Positions 7,427 through 17,779 of a DNA stretch of 64,000 bases are shown piece by piece. Below the pieces are notes generated by a model. The model searched no databases. It saw nothing but the letters and a program-made list of their open reading frames with translations, and was not told the origin of the DNA. Where the stretch lies: NCBI RefSeq assembly GCF_050632745.1, contig NZ_JBODSD010000003.1, positions 372,001 to 436,000 of the forward strand, in the 5' to 3' direction. This stretch comes from Mumia sp050632745 (GTDB lineage: Bacteria; Actinomycetota; Actinomycetes; Propionibacteriales; Nocardioidaceae). How positions within the stretch are numbered: the stretch's first letter is position 1; each line of letters starts with the position of its first letter. The position numbers and the translations under genes are program-made.

Positions 7427-10400
7427 GTGGGGATCAACGTGCACCGGGGCGACGGGCCGGAGGCGCTCGTGCGCGAGTTCGCCGCGATGCTGGGTGACGA
7501 CCCCGCGGACGTGTTCACTCCCGAAGTCGTCGTCGTCCCCGCGCGCGGCGTCGAGCGGTGGCTGGCGCAGCAGCTCTCCCATGCCCTCGGCACCACAGCC
7601 GGCGATGACGGAGTGTGTGCGGGCCTGCGGATCATGGCGCCGCAGGCGCTCATCAGCATGCTGCTCGGTCGCGACCGCGACGACCCCTGGCACGCGGACC
7701 GACTCGTCTGGCCGACCCTCGAGGCGATCGACGAGCTCACCGGAGCCCCTCACTTCGGCGCGCTCACCCACCACCTCGGCGCCGGCCCCGAGATCGTCGG
7801 CGACCCACGCGCCGAATGGGAGCGCAAGGCGCGTCAGTCGCGCCGGTACGCCGTCGCGCGCCGGATCGCCGGCCTGTTCGCCTCGTACGCGCGAGAGCGC
7901 CCGCACATGCTCGCCGACTGGGAGAAGGGCACACCCTCCGACGGCGTGGGCGGCACGCTGCCCGACGACTTCCTCTGGCAGCCGATCCTGTGGCGTCGCA
8001 CGGTCGACCTCGTCCGCGAACGGCACGACCTCACCGAATCGGTGACCGAACGCCACCGGCGCGTCGTCGACCAGCTGTCGTCGAGCCAGGCACACCTCGA
8101 CCTTCCGCAACGCGTGTCCTTCTTCGGTTACACCCGCCTCGCCGCAGCCGAGCGCGAGCTGGTCGTCGCCCTGGGTGCCTGCCGCGAACTCCACCTCTGG
8201 CTGCCCCACCCCTCACCCCAGCTGTGGGCCGACCTCGACGGCGCAACATCGCGAGGCGCCCGCGCCGACGACCGTACGGCCCGCCACGCCAAGCACCCGC
8301 TCCTCGCCACGCTCGGCCGGGACGCACGCGAGCTGCAGGCGGTGCTGAGCACCGACGGCGTCACCGTCCACGACCCGCTCGAGCCGCCCACGCCGACCAC
8401 CAACCCAGACCGGCTCGCCCTCCTCCACGCCGACATCCGCGCCAATCGCGCCCCCGACGAGACGCGGACCACCACGGCCGACGACTACTCGATCCAGGTG
8501 CACGCCTGCCACGGCCCGGCCCGCCAGGTGGAGGTGCTCCGCGAGGTTCTAACCGCCCTTCTCGCCGACGGCCAGGGCGCACTGCAACCGCGCGACATCC
8601 TCGTGATGTGCCCGGACATCGAGACGTTCGCGCCGCTCATCCAGGCCACGTTCGGCCTCAGCCTCGTCTCCACGCCGGGCGCGGCACCCACCTCGTACCA
8701 CCCCGGCCAGCAGCTCCGCGTGCAGCTCGCCGACCGGGCCCTCGGCGCGACCAACCCGCTGATCGACCTGGCGCACCGCGTCGTCGCGCTCGTCGCCGGC
8801 CGGATGACCGTCTCCGAGGTGCTCGACCTCGCGAGCCACGAGACCGTACGGGCGCGGTTCGGGTTCGACGAGGAGGACCTGGAGCGGGTCGGTCGGTGGG
8901 TCGCCGACGCGGGCGTGCGGTGGGGGTACGACGCGGGGCACCGCGGCGAGTACCAGCTGGCCGGCCTCGATGCGAACACCTGGACGCGCGGCATGGACCG
9001 GATCGCCCTCGGCGTCGCGGTCGCCGCCGACACCGACGGCCCGTCAGCCGCGCGCGTACCCGTCGACGACATCGGCAGCCGCGACATCGAGGTCGTCGGC
9101 CGGTTCCTGGAGCTGATGGAGCGGCTCAAGCGCGCCGCCGACACCGTACGAGGCACCCTCTCGGCGCGGGAGTGGATGCGCTGGCTGCACGACACCATCG
9201 ACGCGCTCGCCGACACCCCTCCGGACGAGCGGTGGCAGTTCGCTCAGCTCGCGCGCGACCTCGACGCGATCGGCGAGACGGCCGGGGACCAGACGACGCT
9301 GCGCCTCAACGACATCCGGGTGATGCTCGACCAGCGGTGGGGCGCTCGGCCGACCCGCGCGAACTTCCGCAGCGGCGCGATCACGGTGTGCACGATGGTG
9401 CCGATGCGCTCGGTGCCGCACAAGGCGGTGGTGGTGCTCGGTGTCGACGACGGTGTCTACCCGCGCTCGCCCGTGGTCGACGGCGACGACGTCCTCGCCC
9501 GCCGTCCGCAGGTCGGCGAGCGCGACGCGCGCAGCGAGGACCGCCAGCTGCTGCTCGACGCCGTGATGGCGGCCAGCGAGCGCTTCGTGGCGATCTACTC
9601 CGGCTTCGACGAGCACAACGGCGCCCGCCGCCCACCGGCCGTACCGCTCCAAGAGCTGATCGCCGCAGCCGCCCGTACGGCGACGGCGCCTGGCGACACG
9701 GCGGACGGTGACACCGACCCCAGCTTCGTACGGCACCACCCGCTGCAGGCGTTCGACGAGCGCAACTTCCGACCCGACGGCCCGGTGCCCGGCGGCACGT
9801 TCGACACGGCCGCGCTCGCGGGGGCCGAGGCACTGCGCACCTTCCGGGCGGACCCGCCCGCCAAGAAGGACTTCCTCGACCAGCCGCTGCCCGTACGACC
9901 GGTCTCGGCCGTCACGGTCGACGAGCTGGTGGCGTTCCTGCAGAACCCGGCGCGCGAGTTCCTCAAGAACCGCCTTGAGGTGACCGTTCCGCGGCAGGTG
10001 GATGAGGCGAACGACTCTCTGCCGATCGCCCTCGACGGCCTGGAGCAGTGGGACATCGGCGAACGCGTGCTGCACGAGGTGCTCGACGGGATGGCGCTCG
10101 AGGACGCGCTCGACCGGGAGGTCGTCCGCGGGAGCTTCCCGCCGGGTGGGCTGGGCGAGACGGTGCGCGCCAACATCCGCGCCACGGTCTCGGCGATCGC
10201 CACCGACCAAGGCGCCGGCCAGCCGAGGTCCGTCGACGTCCGGCTCGACCTGCCCGCAGTCGACGACGGCCCCGTACGGCTCACCGGCGCGGTGAGCGCG
10301 GTCTATGACGACACGGTGCGGGTACGGACGTACTCGACGATCAGCGCGAAGCACGTCGCGGCCGCGTGGGTACGCCTGCTGGCGCTGGCGGCCGCCGAAC

Positions 10401-10798
10401 CCGAGCGCGAGCACCGCGCCGAGCTGCTCGGCAAGAAGGGCGGACTCCGGCTCTCGTCACCCGACCCGGAGGAGGCCGTGGCGCTGCTCGCCGACCTCGT
10501 ACGGGTGCGGCAGTCGGGGATGCGGTTCCCGATGGGCGTGCCGCCGAAGACCGCGAGCGCGTTCGCCGCCGCGTACCGCAAGACCCGCCCCGGCGACCCG
10601 TACGGGGTGCAGCAGGCGCTCGACCGCGCCCGTCCCGTCTGGGAAGGCGGCAGGTTCTCCGGCGAGAACGACGACCCGTGGTGGCGATTCGTCCTTGGTC
10701 CACAGCCGCCCGTCGAGGCGCTCAACCGGCAGCGCGGCATCGAACACTTCGCGCCGCGCATCTGGAACCCCATCCACGAGCACGGGGGCGAGGCATGA
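7427..10798 (+). CDS. recC: Exodeoxyribonuclease V subunit gamma (RecC)
   Basis: 1123 residues, the normal length for RecC, the subunit that splits the strands and scans for Chi in the RecBCD helicase-nuclease. The N-terminal half follows the helicase fold without a working Walker motif (FTPEVVVVPARGVERWLAQQ near the start), and the mid-protein has TVCTMVPMRSVPHKAVVVLG. The C-terminal part is an inactive nuclease-like domain. The GTG at 7427 starts the family homology (INVHRGDGPEALV). The TGA overlaps the recB ATG by four bases (ATGA), indicating coupling. A repeat pair lies just upstream. Confidence 0.92.
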   Translation: MGINVHRGDGPEALVREFAAMLGDDPADVFTPEVVVVPARGVERWLAQQLSHALGTTAGDDGVCAGLRIMAPQALISMLLGRDRDDPWHADRLVWPTLEAIDELTGAPHFGALTHHLGAGPEIVGDPRAEWERKARQSRRYAVARRIAGLFASYARERPHMLADWEKGTPSDGVGGTLPDDFLWQPILWRRTVDLVRERHDLTESVTERHRRVVDQLSSSQAHLDLPQRVSFFGYTRLAAAERELVVALGACRELHLWLPHPSPQLWADLDGATSRGARADDRTARHAKHPLLATLGRDARELQAVLSTDGVTVHDPLEPPTPTTNPDRLALLHADIRANRAPDETRTTTADDYSIQVHACHGPARQVEVLREVLTALLADGQGALQPRDILVMCPDIETFAPLIQATFGLSLVSTPGAAPTSYHPGQQLRVQLADRALGATNPLIDLAHRVVALVAGRMTVSEVLDLASHETVRARFGFDEEDLERVGRWVADAGVRWGYDAGHRGEYQLAGLDANTWTRGMDRIALGVAVAADTDGPSAARVPVDDIGSRDIEVVGRFLELMERLKRAADTVRGTLSAREWMRWLHDTIDALADTPPDERWQFAQLARDLDAIGETAGDQTTLRLNDIRVMLDQRWGARPTRANFRSGAITVCTMVPMRSVPHKAVVVLGVDDGVYPRSPVVDGDDVLARRPQVGERDARSEDRQLLLDAVMAASERFVAIYSGFDEHNGARRPPAVPLQELIAAAARTATAPGDTADGDTDPSFVRHHPLQAFDERNFRPDGPVPGGTFDTAALAGAEALRTFRADPPAKKDFLDQPLPVRPVSAVTVDELVAFLQNPAREFLKNRLEVTVPRQVDEANDSLPIALDGLEQWDIGERVLHEVLDGMALEDALDREVVRGSFPPGGLGETVRANIRATVSAIATDQGAGQPRSVDVRLDLPAVDDGPVRLTGAVSAVYDDTVRVRTYSTISAKHVAAAWVRLLALAAAEPEREHRAELLGKKGGLRLSSPDPEEAVALLADLVRVRQSGMRFPMGVPPKTASAFAAAYRKTRPGDPYGVQQALDRARPVWEGGRFSGENDDPWWRFVLGPQPPVEALNRQRGIEHFAPRIWNPIHEHGGEA

Positions 10799-13700
10799 GC
10801 CCGACGAACGCCCCTGCGATGACCAGCTTCGACATCGCCGCGCCCCTCCCGTCGGGGACGACGCTCATCGAGGCGAGCGCCGGCACCGGCAAGACGTGGA
10901 CGCTGTCGGCGCTCGTCGTCCGGTACGTCGCGGAGCAGGGGCGGCCGCTCTCCGAGCTGCTGATCGTCACCTTCAGCCGCGCGGCCAGCCAGGAGCTGCG
11001 TGAACGCGTCCGCGCTCGGATGGCCGAGGTCCTCACCGCCCTGCAACGCGGCGACGCCACCGGCGACATCCTCGTCACCCACCTGCGCGACTGCGCCGCC
11101 GACAAGCTCGCCGCGCGCATCGACCGGCTCGCCACCGCGGTGGCCGACTTCGACACGGCGACCATCGCGACGATCCATCAGTTCTGCCACTACGTGCTCA
11201 AGGGCCTCGGCGTCGCCGGCGACTCCGACTCGTACGCGACGTTGGCGGAGGATCTGGCGGAGCTGCACGCCGACGTCGTCGACGACCTGTATCTCGCCGA
11301 GCACGTCGCAGGCGCGAACCTCGACTACGCGCAGGCGAAGGCCGACGCGCAGATCGCGCTCGACAACCCCAGCGCGATCCTGTCGCCGGCGAACCCGACC
11401 GGCCCGGTCGCGGCGCGGCTCGCCTTCGTCGAGAAGGTCCGCGCCGAGGTCGTACGACGCAAGCGTCGGGCCGCCCTGCTCGGCTACGACGACCTCCTCA
11501 CCGAGCTCGCCGACGCGTTGGAGCCTGACGACAGCCCGGCGCGGCGGCGGATGCGCGAACGCTGGTCGGTGGTGCTCGTCGACGAGTTCCAGGACACCGA
11601 TCCGGTGCAGTGGCAGGTGTTCTCGCGCGCGTTCGCCACCGAGGACAAGACCCTCGTGCTGATCGGCGATCCGAAGCAGGCGATCTACGGGTTCCGTGGC
11701 GGCGACGTGGCGACGTACCTGCTCGCCGCCCAGACCGCGGCGACGCGGACGTCGCTGCCGACGAACTACCGCAGCGACGCGCCCCTGGTGGACGCGCTGC
11801 AGCTGCTGATGGCGAACGTCCAGCTCTCGCCGGGCATCGTGGCCCGCCCGATCACCGCCCAGAAGACCGCGCATCGCCTCGAGGAAGCGCCCGACAACAG
11901 CCCCCTACGGCTTCGGGCGGTGCTGGGCAACAAGAAGCTCTCGATCGCGGCGGTGCGGGAGAGGGTCTACGCCGACGCTGCCGCCGACATCGCGCGCCTG
12001 CTCACCTCCGCTGCCACGTTCGGCGGCGCTCCCGTGCGGCCGCAGCACGTCGCCGTTCTCGCGTACGCGAACCGTGATCTGCACGGCATCCGCGCGGCCC
12101 TGCGTACGCACGGGATCCCGTCCGTCCTGGTCTCCAGCGAGTCGGTCCTTCGTACGGCCGCCGCCGAGTGGTGGCTGCACCTGATGATGGCGCTCGAGCA
12201 GCCGCACCGGCCCGAACGCCTCCGTCTGGCGGCGCTCACGCCGTTCCTCGGCTGGACGGCGGAGGAGCTCGACGCCCGCGGGGAGCAGGCGACGGAGGCG
12301 ATCTCTGCGCAGGTACGGTCGCTGGTCGCGGCGTTCCAGCGCGGCGCCATCGCCGCCGTGCTGGACGTCGCGCGCAGCCAGGGGCTCGACGCGCGCGTGC
12401 TGTCGCAGGTCGGTGGTGAACGCGACCTGACCGACATCGAGCACTGCGCACAGCTCTTGCAGGAGCACGTCCTCGAGGGCACCCGTGCGCTGCCGAGCCT
12501 GGTCGCCTGGCTGAGGCAGCAGAGCGCCGACGGTACGGCGACCACCGCCGCGTCGCGGATCATGCGGCTCGATTCCGATGCCCTGGCGGTGACCTTGTCG
12601 ACGATCCACGGCAGCAAGGGCCTGCAGTATCCGATCGTCTACGCGCCGTTCCTCTTCGACCACTGGATGAAGGACGACCCGACGCCCGCGATCATCCACC
12701 GCGACGGGCGCCGGGTGCTCTCGTTCGACGCCGCCGAGGTCAACCAGCCGGAGCACCGGTCGGAGGCGCTCGGGGAGAACATGCGTCTCGCGTACGTCGC
12801 GATGACGCGGGCCCAGTCGCAGGTCGTCGTCTGGTGGGCTCCCACCTGGAACACCGCCAACTCGGCCCTGCATCGGCTCCTGTTCGGGCAGGCCGGCACC
12901 GCCGAGGAGCTCGCTTCGCTGCTCGCGGCGCGGGCCGACGGGGATGGCGGTGGAGATGGTCCCGTGGTCCCCGCGGAACGGGTGCAGCTGGAGGACGCGG
13001 CCGTCTCCCAGCAGATCCTTCAGACGTGGGCCGCGCACGGCGCGTTCAGCCTCACGCCGGTCGACGGCAGCCCGAGTGCCCCCGAGGTGCTGGCCGAGCA
13101 GGCGAGGGCACCCCTGACCGTACGACGGTTCGACCGCGCGTGGGTCGACCAGCTGTGGCGGCGGACGTCGTACTCCTCACTGACCGCCGCCTCGCACGAC
13201 GCCGGCGCGGCTACGTCGGAGCCTGAGCCCGATGCGGTGGGGCGCGACGACGAGGAGCCGCTCACCGTCGCTGCGGTCGCCGCCGGTGTCGGCGCTGACA
13301 TCCCTTCACCGATGGCGCAGATGCCCGTCGGCACCACGTTCGGGTCGTTGGTGCACGCGGTGCTGGAGGACGCCGACTTCCAGGCCGAGGACCTGCGCGG
13401 TGAGCTTGTCGAGCGCATCCGCGAGTACCTCGCGTGGTGGCCGGTCGACGTGGACCCGGACGCGCTGGCTGCGGCGCTCGAAGCCGTCTGTACGACGCCG
13501 CTGGGACCGCTGGCGGGTGGCGCAACGCTGGTCGACCTGCCTCGTACAGACCGGTTCGCGGAGATGGACTTCGAGCTGCCGTTGGCAGGGGGCGACCGCC
13601 CGCACGCGAACGCGCGGCTGGGGGCGATGGCGCCGATCCTGCGCGAGCACCTCCCGGACGGCGATCCGCTGCGCGCGTACGCCGACGCCCTCGACGGAGA

Positions 13701-14145
13701 GGAGCTCGGCGGCCAGGCGTTGCTGGGCTATCTGACCGGTTCGATCGACCTGACCTTCCGGTATGACGGCAAGTTCTACGTCGTCGACTACAAGACCAAC
13801 TGGCTCGGACCGTACGACGCCGAACTGACCCTCGCCGCGTACGCGCCGGCGCGGCTGGCGGAGGCGATGACGCACTCGACGTATCCGCTGCAGGCGATCC
13901 TGTACTCGGTCGTGCTCCATCGCTACTTGCGCTGGCGGCTCCCGGCGTACGACCCGGACGAGCACCTGGGCGGCGTGATGTACCTGTACCTGCGCGGCAT
14001 GGCCGGCCCCGACACCCCTCTCGCGGACGGGCATCCGTACGGGGTGTTCTCGTGGCGTCCACCGTCGGCGATGCTCGAGGACCTGTCGGCCGTGCTCGAC
14101 GGTCGGCAGTGCTCAACGGTCGGACGGGGGGAGGAGGCGCGATGA
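10795..14145 (+). CDS. recB: Exodeoxyribonuclease V subunit beta (RecB)
   Basis: 1116 residues: 3'-5' superfamily-1 helicase plus nuclease of RecBCD, which resects double-strand breaks and destroys linear foreign DNA. Walker A is IEASAGTGKTWTL near residue 25. The DE motif is VVLVDEFQDTDPVQW around 260, and QAIYGFRGGD follows. The C-terminal RecB nuclease motif GSIDLTFRYDGKFYVVDYKT near 980-1000 is intact with its Asp and Lys. The ATG at 10795 overlaps the recC stop; the longer upstream frame is a shadow of recC. Its own stop overlaps the recD start (ATGA). Confidence 0.93.
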   Translation: MSPTNAPAMTSFDIAAPLPSGTTLIEASAGTGKTWTLSALVVRYVAEQGRPLSELLIVTFSRAASQELRERVRARMAEVLTALQRGDATGDILVTHLRDCAADKLAARIDRLATAVADFDTATIATIHQFCHYVLKGLGVAGDSDSYATLAEDLAELHADVVDDLYLAEHVAGANLDYAQAKADAQIALDNPSAILSPANPTGPVAARLAFVEKVRAEVVRRKRRAALLGYDDLLTELADALEPDDSPARRRMRERWSVVLVDEFQDTDPVQWQVFSRAFATEDKTLVLIGDPKQAIYGFRGGDVATYLLAAQTAATRTSLPTNYRSDAPLVDALQLLMANVQLSPGIVARPITAQKTAHRLEEAPDNSPLRLRAVLGNKKLSIAAVRERVYADAAADIARLLTSAATFGGAPVRPQHVAVLAYANRDLHGIRAALRTHGIPSVLVSSESVLRTAAAEWWLHLMMALEQPHRPERLRLAALTPFLGWTAEELDARGEQATEAISAQVRSLVAAFQRGAIAAVLDVARSQGLDARVLSQVGGERDLTDIEHCAQLLQEHVLEGTRALPSLVAWLRQQSADGTATTAASRIMRLDSDALAVTLSTIHGSKGLQYPIVYAPFLFDHWMKDDPTPAIIHRDGRRVLSFDAAEVNQPEHRSEALGENMRLAYVAMTRAQSQVVVWWAPTWNTANSALHRLLFGQAGTAEELASLLAARADGDGGGDGPVVPAERVQLEDAAVSQQILQTWAAHGAFSLTPVDGSPSAPEVLAEQARAPLTVRRFDRAWVDQLWRRTSYSSLTAASHDAGAATSEPEPDAVGRDDEEPLTVAAVAAGVGADIPSPMAQMPVGTTFGSLVHAVLEDADFQAEDLRGELVERIREYLAWWPVDVDPDALAAALEAVCTTPLGPLAGGATLVDLPRTDRFAEMDFELPLAGGDRPHANARLGAMAPILREHLPDGDPLRAYADALDGEELGGQALLGYLTGSIDLTFRYDGKFYVVDYKTNWLGPYDAELTLAAYAPARLAEAMTHSTYPLQAILYSVVLHRYLRWRLPAYDPDEHLGGVMYLYLRGMAGPDTPLADGHPYGVFSWRPPSAMLEDLSAVLDGRQCSTVGRGEEAR

Positions 14146-15878
14146 CCGCGGACCCTGCCCTCACAATCGTCGCCGAGGGACGGCTGGCGACCCTCAACGA
14201 GGCGGGCTTCCTGGACGGCAGCGACTGCGTCGTCGCCACGCGGATCTGTCGCCAGGTCGGCGAGGAGGTCGGCAGCGATGCTGCGCTCGCGCTGGCGTTC
14301 GCCGTACGCGCGGTGCGCGACGGTTCGACCGCGCTCTCGCTGGAGTCCGTGGCTGGTCTGACCGCGGACGTGGATGACGCGGACGACCTCGACAGCGAGC
14401 CGCCGACCGTGGGTGGGGCGGTCGAACTGCCCGAGCCGGGGGCATGGCTGGAGACCGTACGGTCGTCTGGCCTGGTCGCGGCCGGTGTCCTGCGCGTCGA
14501 TCTCGGGTTGGTGTACCTCGACCGCTATCACGCGGACGAGCGACTCATCGCCGACGCGCTGCGGGCTCGGCGCGAGGTGGCGGTCGCGCCGGTGGACCTC
14601 GCGGTGGTCGAGGAGGTCGTACTCGCGACCACGCCGGAACTGGACGAGGCGCAGCAGGCCGCCGTACGCAGTGTGGCCGAGCGCGCGACGACAGTCCTGA
14701 CCGGCGGGCCCGGCATGGGGAAGACGCACACGATCGCGAGCGTGCTTCGGGCGCTCAGCGCGGGGAGCGGGGGGAGCCTGCGCATCGGGCTGGCCGCGCC
14801 GACCGGCAAGGCTGCGGCGCGGATGAACGAGATGATCGAGGCCAGCGACGGCGGTGACGCGACGATCAGCCCGGCGGTGACGCTGCATCGTATGTTGGGC
14901 AGCCTCCCGGGCAGCTATCTGCGGTTCCGCCATGACGCCCGTAACCCGTTGCCGCACGACCTCGTGATCGTCGACGAGGCGTCGATGGTTTCGCTGGGCA
15001 TGATGGCGCGGCTGATCGACGCGCTGGCGCCCGCGACCCGGCTCCTGCTCGTGGGTGACCCCGACCAGCTGGCATCGATCGAGGCCGGATCGGTGCTCGC
15101 CGACCTCGTACGTGGCCTGGAGCCTGACGGGAGCGTTGTTCGCCTGACGAAGGATCACCGCGTCCAGGGCGATCGCGCCGACCTCGCAGCCGCGTTCCGA
15201 GCCGGAGACCCCGACGCCGTGCTCGGCGCCGTCGACAGCGGCGGTGCGGGCGTCACGTTCGTCGACACGGAAGGCCCGTCGCTCGATCTGCTCCCGGAGG
15301 TGGTCGAGCACGCCGTACGGCTGCGCGACTTCGCCCTGAGCGGCGACGCGGACGGAGCTCTCGCCCATCTCGACACGTTCCGGCTGCTGTGTGCACACCG
15401 TACGGGCCCGTTTGGCACTCGGCACTGGAACCAGCTCGTCGAACGCGCACTCGCCGTGCACGCTCCCGAGGTGGCGCTTCAGGCGATGTATATCGGCCGC
15501 CCGATCCTGGTGACGCGAAACGACTACGGGCTCGGCGTCCGCAACGGCGACTCCGGCGTCATCATCCGTACCGACGACGGCCCGCTCGCCGTCCTCCAGA
15601 CCGCATCCGGCCCGCTATCGCTCTCGCCGTGGCGCCTGTCGGACATCGAGACCATGCATGCGATGACCGTGCACAAGGCCCAAGGAAGCCAGGCCGAGAA
15701 CGTCGTCGTCATCGTCCCCCCGCCGCGCTCCAGGCTGCTCACCCGCGAGATGCTTTACACCGCCGTCACCCGCGCGCAGGGGCACCTAACGATCGTCGGC
15801 AGCCGCGATGCCGTTCGCGGCGCCGTGCAAACAACGGCCCAGCGATCGTCCGGACTGGCTGAGCGACTCGTCGGCTGA
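14142..15878 (+). CDS. recD: Exodeoxyribonuclease V subunit alpha (RecD)
   Basis: 578 residues: the 5'-3' superfamily-1B motor of RecBCD. Walker A is TVLTGGPGMGKTHTI (around 184-198), Walker B VIVDEASMVSLGM (around 277), and the C-terminal helicase motif MTVHKAQGSQAENVVVIVP with YTAVTRAQ is present. The ATG overlaps the end of recB by four bases. The gene order C-B-D with all overlaps implies equal synthesis of the three subunits. The 256 bases after the stop contain no gene that I can support and mark the edge of the accessory island. Confidence 0.93.
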   Translation: MTADPALTIVAEGRLATLNEAGFLDGSDCVVATRICRQVGEEVGSDAALALAFAVRAVRDGSTALSLESVAGLTADVDDADDLDSEPPTVGGAVELPEPGAWLETVRSSGLVAAGVLRVDLGLVYLDRYHADERLIADALRARREVAVAPVDLAVVEEVVLATTPELDEAQQAAVRSVAERATTVLTGGPGMGKTHTIASVLRALSAGSGGSLRIGLAAPTGKAAARMNEMIEASDGGDATISPAVTLHRMLGSLPGSYLRFRHDARNPLPHDLVIVDEASMVSLGMMARLIDALAPATRLLLVGDPDQLASIEAGSVLADLVRGLEPDGSVVRLTKDHRVQGDRADLAAAFRAGDPDAVLGAVDSGGAGVTFVDTEGPSLDLLPEVVEHAVRLRDFALSGDADGALAHLDTFRLLCAHRTGPFGTRHWNQLVERALAVHAPEVALQAMYIGRPILVTRNDYGLGVRNGDSGVIIRTDDGPLAVLQTASGPLSLSPWRLSDIETMHAMTVHKAQGSQAENVVVIVPPPRSRLLTREMLYTAVTRAQGHLTIVGSRDAVRGAVQTTAQRSSGLAERLVG

Positions 15879-16134
15879 GACCGATCGAGGGCTCCCGGCC
15901 TCTGGCCTGTCACGGAGGACGCTCGGGACGTGTGAGTCGGTCCCCGAGCTTGCGAGAGTCGTGTGGTTCTCGTCGTGCGTGTCTTTCCGCCCAGAATGAC
16001 GCGGGGAACCAGAGCCAATCGACCTGATGAATCCAGCGGCACCGTTATTCTTCGGGTTGGCTGATTAGCGACATGCCATCGCCCGTGACGATATCCAATA
16101 CGCTCTCGCACAAAGTGGGGGAGGGAGCCTCAAG

Positions 16135-17490
16135 GTGACCACAGAGGTTGCGATTCTGAACAAGAGTGCCGTCGCTCTTGCTGCGGATAGCGCTGTCACC
16201 ATCGCGACCCGAACCGGCGATAGCCACCGGGTCACCAAGATCTACGCCGAGGCCAACAAGCTCTTCGAGCTCGTTAAAGGCCAGCCCGTTGGCGTAATGA
16301 TCTACAACAGCGCCGACATCGCTGGCATCCCTTGGGAGACCCTCATCAAGGTCTACCGCCACCGAAACCCAGCGGCCGAGTTCCCCACTCTCGAGGAGTA
16401 CGCGGACCACTTCATCGCTTTCGTGGGAGCGGCTCTCGCGCCGCTCATGACGGAGGAGGACGAGAGAGCGGAGCTCATTGACAGCTTCGTGCCGCTGGCC
16501 GACCGCCTCTACGACACGTTCAAACCACAGATCGTCGCCGTCCAGGGGCGGGTACAGCGACGAGAAAAGTTCGGCGAACTCCTCGATGAGTTGGAGACGG
16601 TCCTGGACGGCCCCAGCACGACGGTCGCGAAGTGGGCAGAGGGCCTTAACGAGGGCGAACTCTGGTCGAGGTGGGGTAGCGATCTCACGGAGTGCATAGC
16701 AAGCAAGACCGGCGAGTTCACCCTGACCAAGCCGGTCCGGCAGCGCTTCGCGCGGCTGGTGCTGCGGGCATTCCTCCGCTGGCCGACGGCGCAAGGGACA
16801 TGGTCTGGTTTGGTCATCTCGGGCTTCGGCGCAGACGACATGTTCCCGACCGTCTGCCACGCGGAGATCGGGGGCTTCCTCGAAGGGCGTCTGGTCAAAG
16901 TGGCGTCAACAGTCGATTCGGTCACGAACGCCACTCCCGCATTAATCAGGCCCTATGCCCAGACCAGCGAGGCGCTGATGTTCCTCCAGGGCATCGACCC
17001 TGAGGTCTCTGGGGCTGTCAGCAACTTCTGGGCTAGGTGGAGCCGCGACCTCGAGAACGACGCCATCGAGATCATCAAGAAGGAGTCACAGGTCAGCGCG
17101 CCCCACCTAGAGGCCATCCGACAGCGCCTCAGCACCCACTTCAAGACGTCGTGGCAGTCGTTCGGGAACTTCATGAACGAGGAGTTCCATCTCCGTCGAC
17201 TAGAGCCGATCGAGGGTAGCGCCGCCTTCCTGTCCAAGCGGGAGATCGCCGATCTCGCGGAGAACCTCGTAGATCTCACATCCCTGCGAAACCGCGTCAG
17301 TCTCGACAGGCAGGAAACCGTGGGCGGCGCAACTGACGTTGCCGTAATCTCGAAGGGCGACGGCTTCGTCTGGGTCAAGCGAAAGCACTACTTCGAGCGT
17401 GACCGGAACCCTGCGTGGGCTACCAGACAGGCCTTGACAGACGTGCTATCAAGACTTCAAGACATGGCCGAGGGCGAGGACGCGGAATGA
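16135..17490 (+). CDS. HslV/proteasome-like Ntn hydrolase with long C-terminal extension
   Basis: The 451-residue protein opens like a proteasome beta subunit or HslV. After Met removal the pattern is TTEVAILNKSAVALAADSAV, giving Thr1 as nucleophile, with Asp18 (AADS) and Lys35 (VTKIY) at the spacing of proteasome Thr1/Asp17/Lys33. VGVMIYNSADIAGIPWETLI resembles the following core strands. The core is expected to end around residue 190; the remaining 250 residues are helical and not recognised. The GTG at 16135 has GAGGGAG upstream and produces the Thr directly, supporting this start. Its TGA overlaps the next ATG. Function is unknown; an unregulated or self-compartmentalising peptidase is an inference. 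Confidence 0.65.
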   Translation: MTTEVAILNKSAVALAADSAVTIATRTGDSHRVTKIYAEANKLFELVKGQPVGVMIYNSADIAGIPWETLIKVYRHRNPAAEFPTLEEYADHFIAFVGAALAPLMTEEDERAELIDSFVPLADRLYDTFKPQIVAVQGRVQRREKFGELLDELETVLDGPSTTVAKWAEGLNEGELWSRWGSDLTECIASKTGEFTLTKPVRQRFARLVLRAFLRWPTAQGTWSGLVISGFGADDMFPTVCHAEIGGFLEGRLVKVASTVDSVTNATPALIRPYAQTSEALMFLQGIDPEVSGAVSNFWARWSRDLENDAIEIIKKESQVSAPHLEAIRQRLSTHFKTSWQSFGNFMNEEFHLRRLEPIEGSAAFLSKREIADLAENLVDLTSLRNRVSLDRQETVGGATDVAVISKGDGFVWVKRKHYFERDRNPAWATRQALTDVLSRLQDMAEGEDAE

Positions 17491-17678
17491 AGACCATGGA
17501 TAGTTTCTTCACGCCGATCGACAACTCCAATCGCGTTGACCCCGAGACACAGCAACGAGCGGCACGGGCGGCGTCCCAAGCGCGCCGAGAGGCGCTTCGG
17601 TCGGCCTTGTCCGAGCGGCCGTCGGCCCGCCTCTCCCTGAGCATCGTGTCGATGGCCAATCGCGGCCGAGCACGCTAG
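17487..17678 (+). CDS. Small basic protein coupled to the Ntn hydrolase gene
   Basis: 63 residues, starting at an ATG that overlaps the preceding stop (ATGA), so it is translationally coupled to the Ntn hydrolase. It has a hydrophilic N-terminus (FFTPIDNSNRVDPETQQ) and an Ala/Arg-rich helix (RAARAASQARREALRSALSE) that could form a coiled coil. No family is recognised. The coupling suggests a partner, inhibitor or adaptor of the hydrolase; this is inference only. Confidence 0.55.
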   Translation: MKTMDSFFTPIDNSNRVDPETQQRAARAASQARREALRSALSERPSARLSLSIVSMANRGRAR

Positions 17679-17779
17679 TCCCTTCGACGACATCGGTGGC
17701 GCAGCTTCCGGGGTCATCACACCACCGCACTGATCGTTCGCCCGCTGGTTGCAGTCCTCGGCCTTGGGTAGGCGGCGGG

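Noticed and set aside
15879..16134. Possible gene or RNA between recD and the Ntn hydrolase
   Set aside because: No conserved pattern, clear stem-loop series or plausible start was found.
17174..17220. Possible attachment site near the island border
   Set aside because: No tRNA gene or direct repeat pair could be identified by eye in the window.
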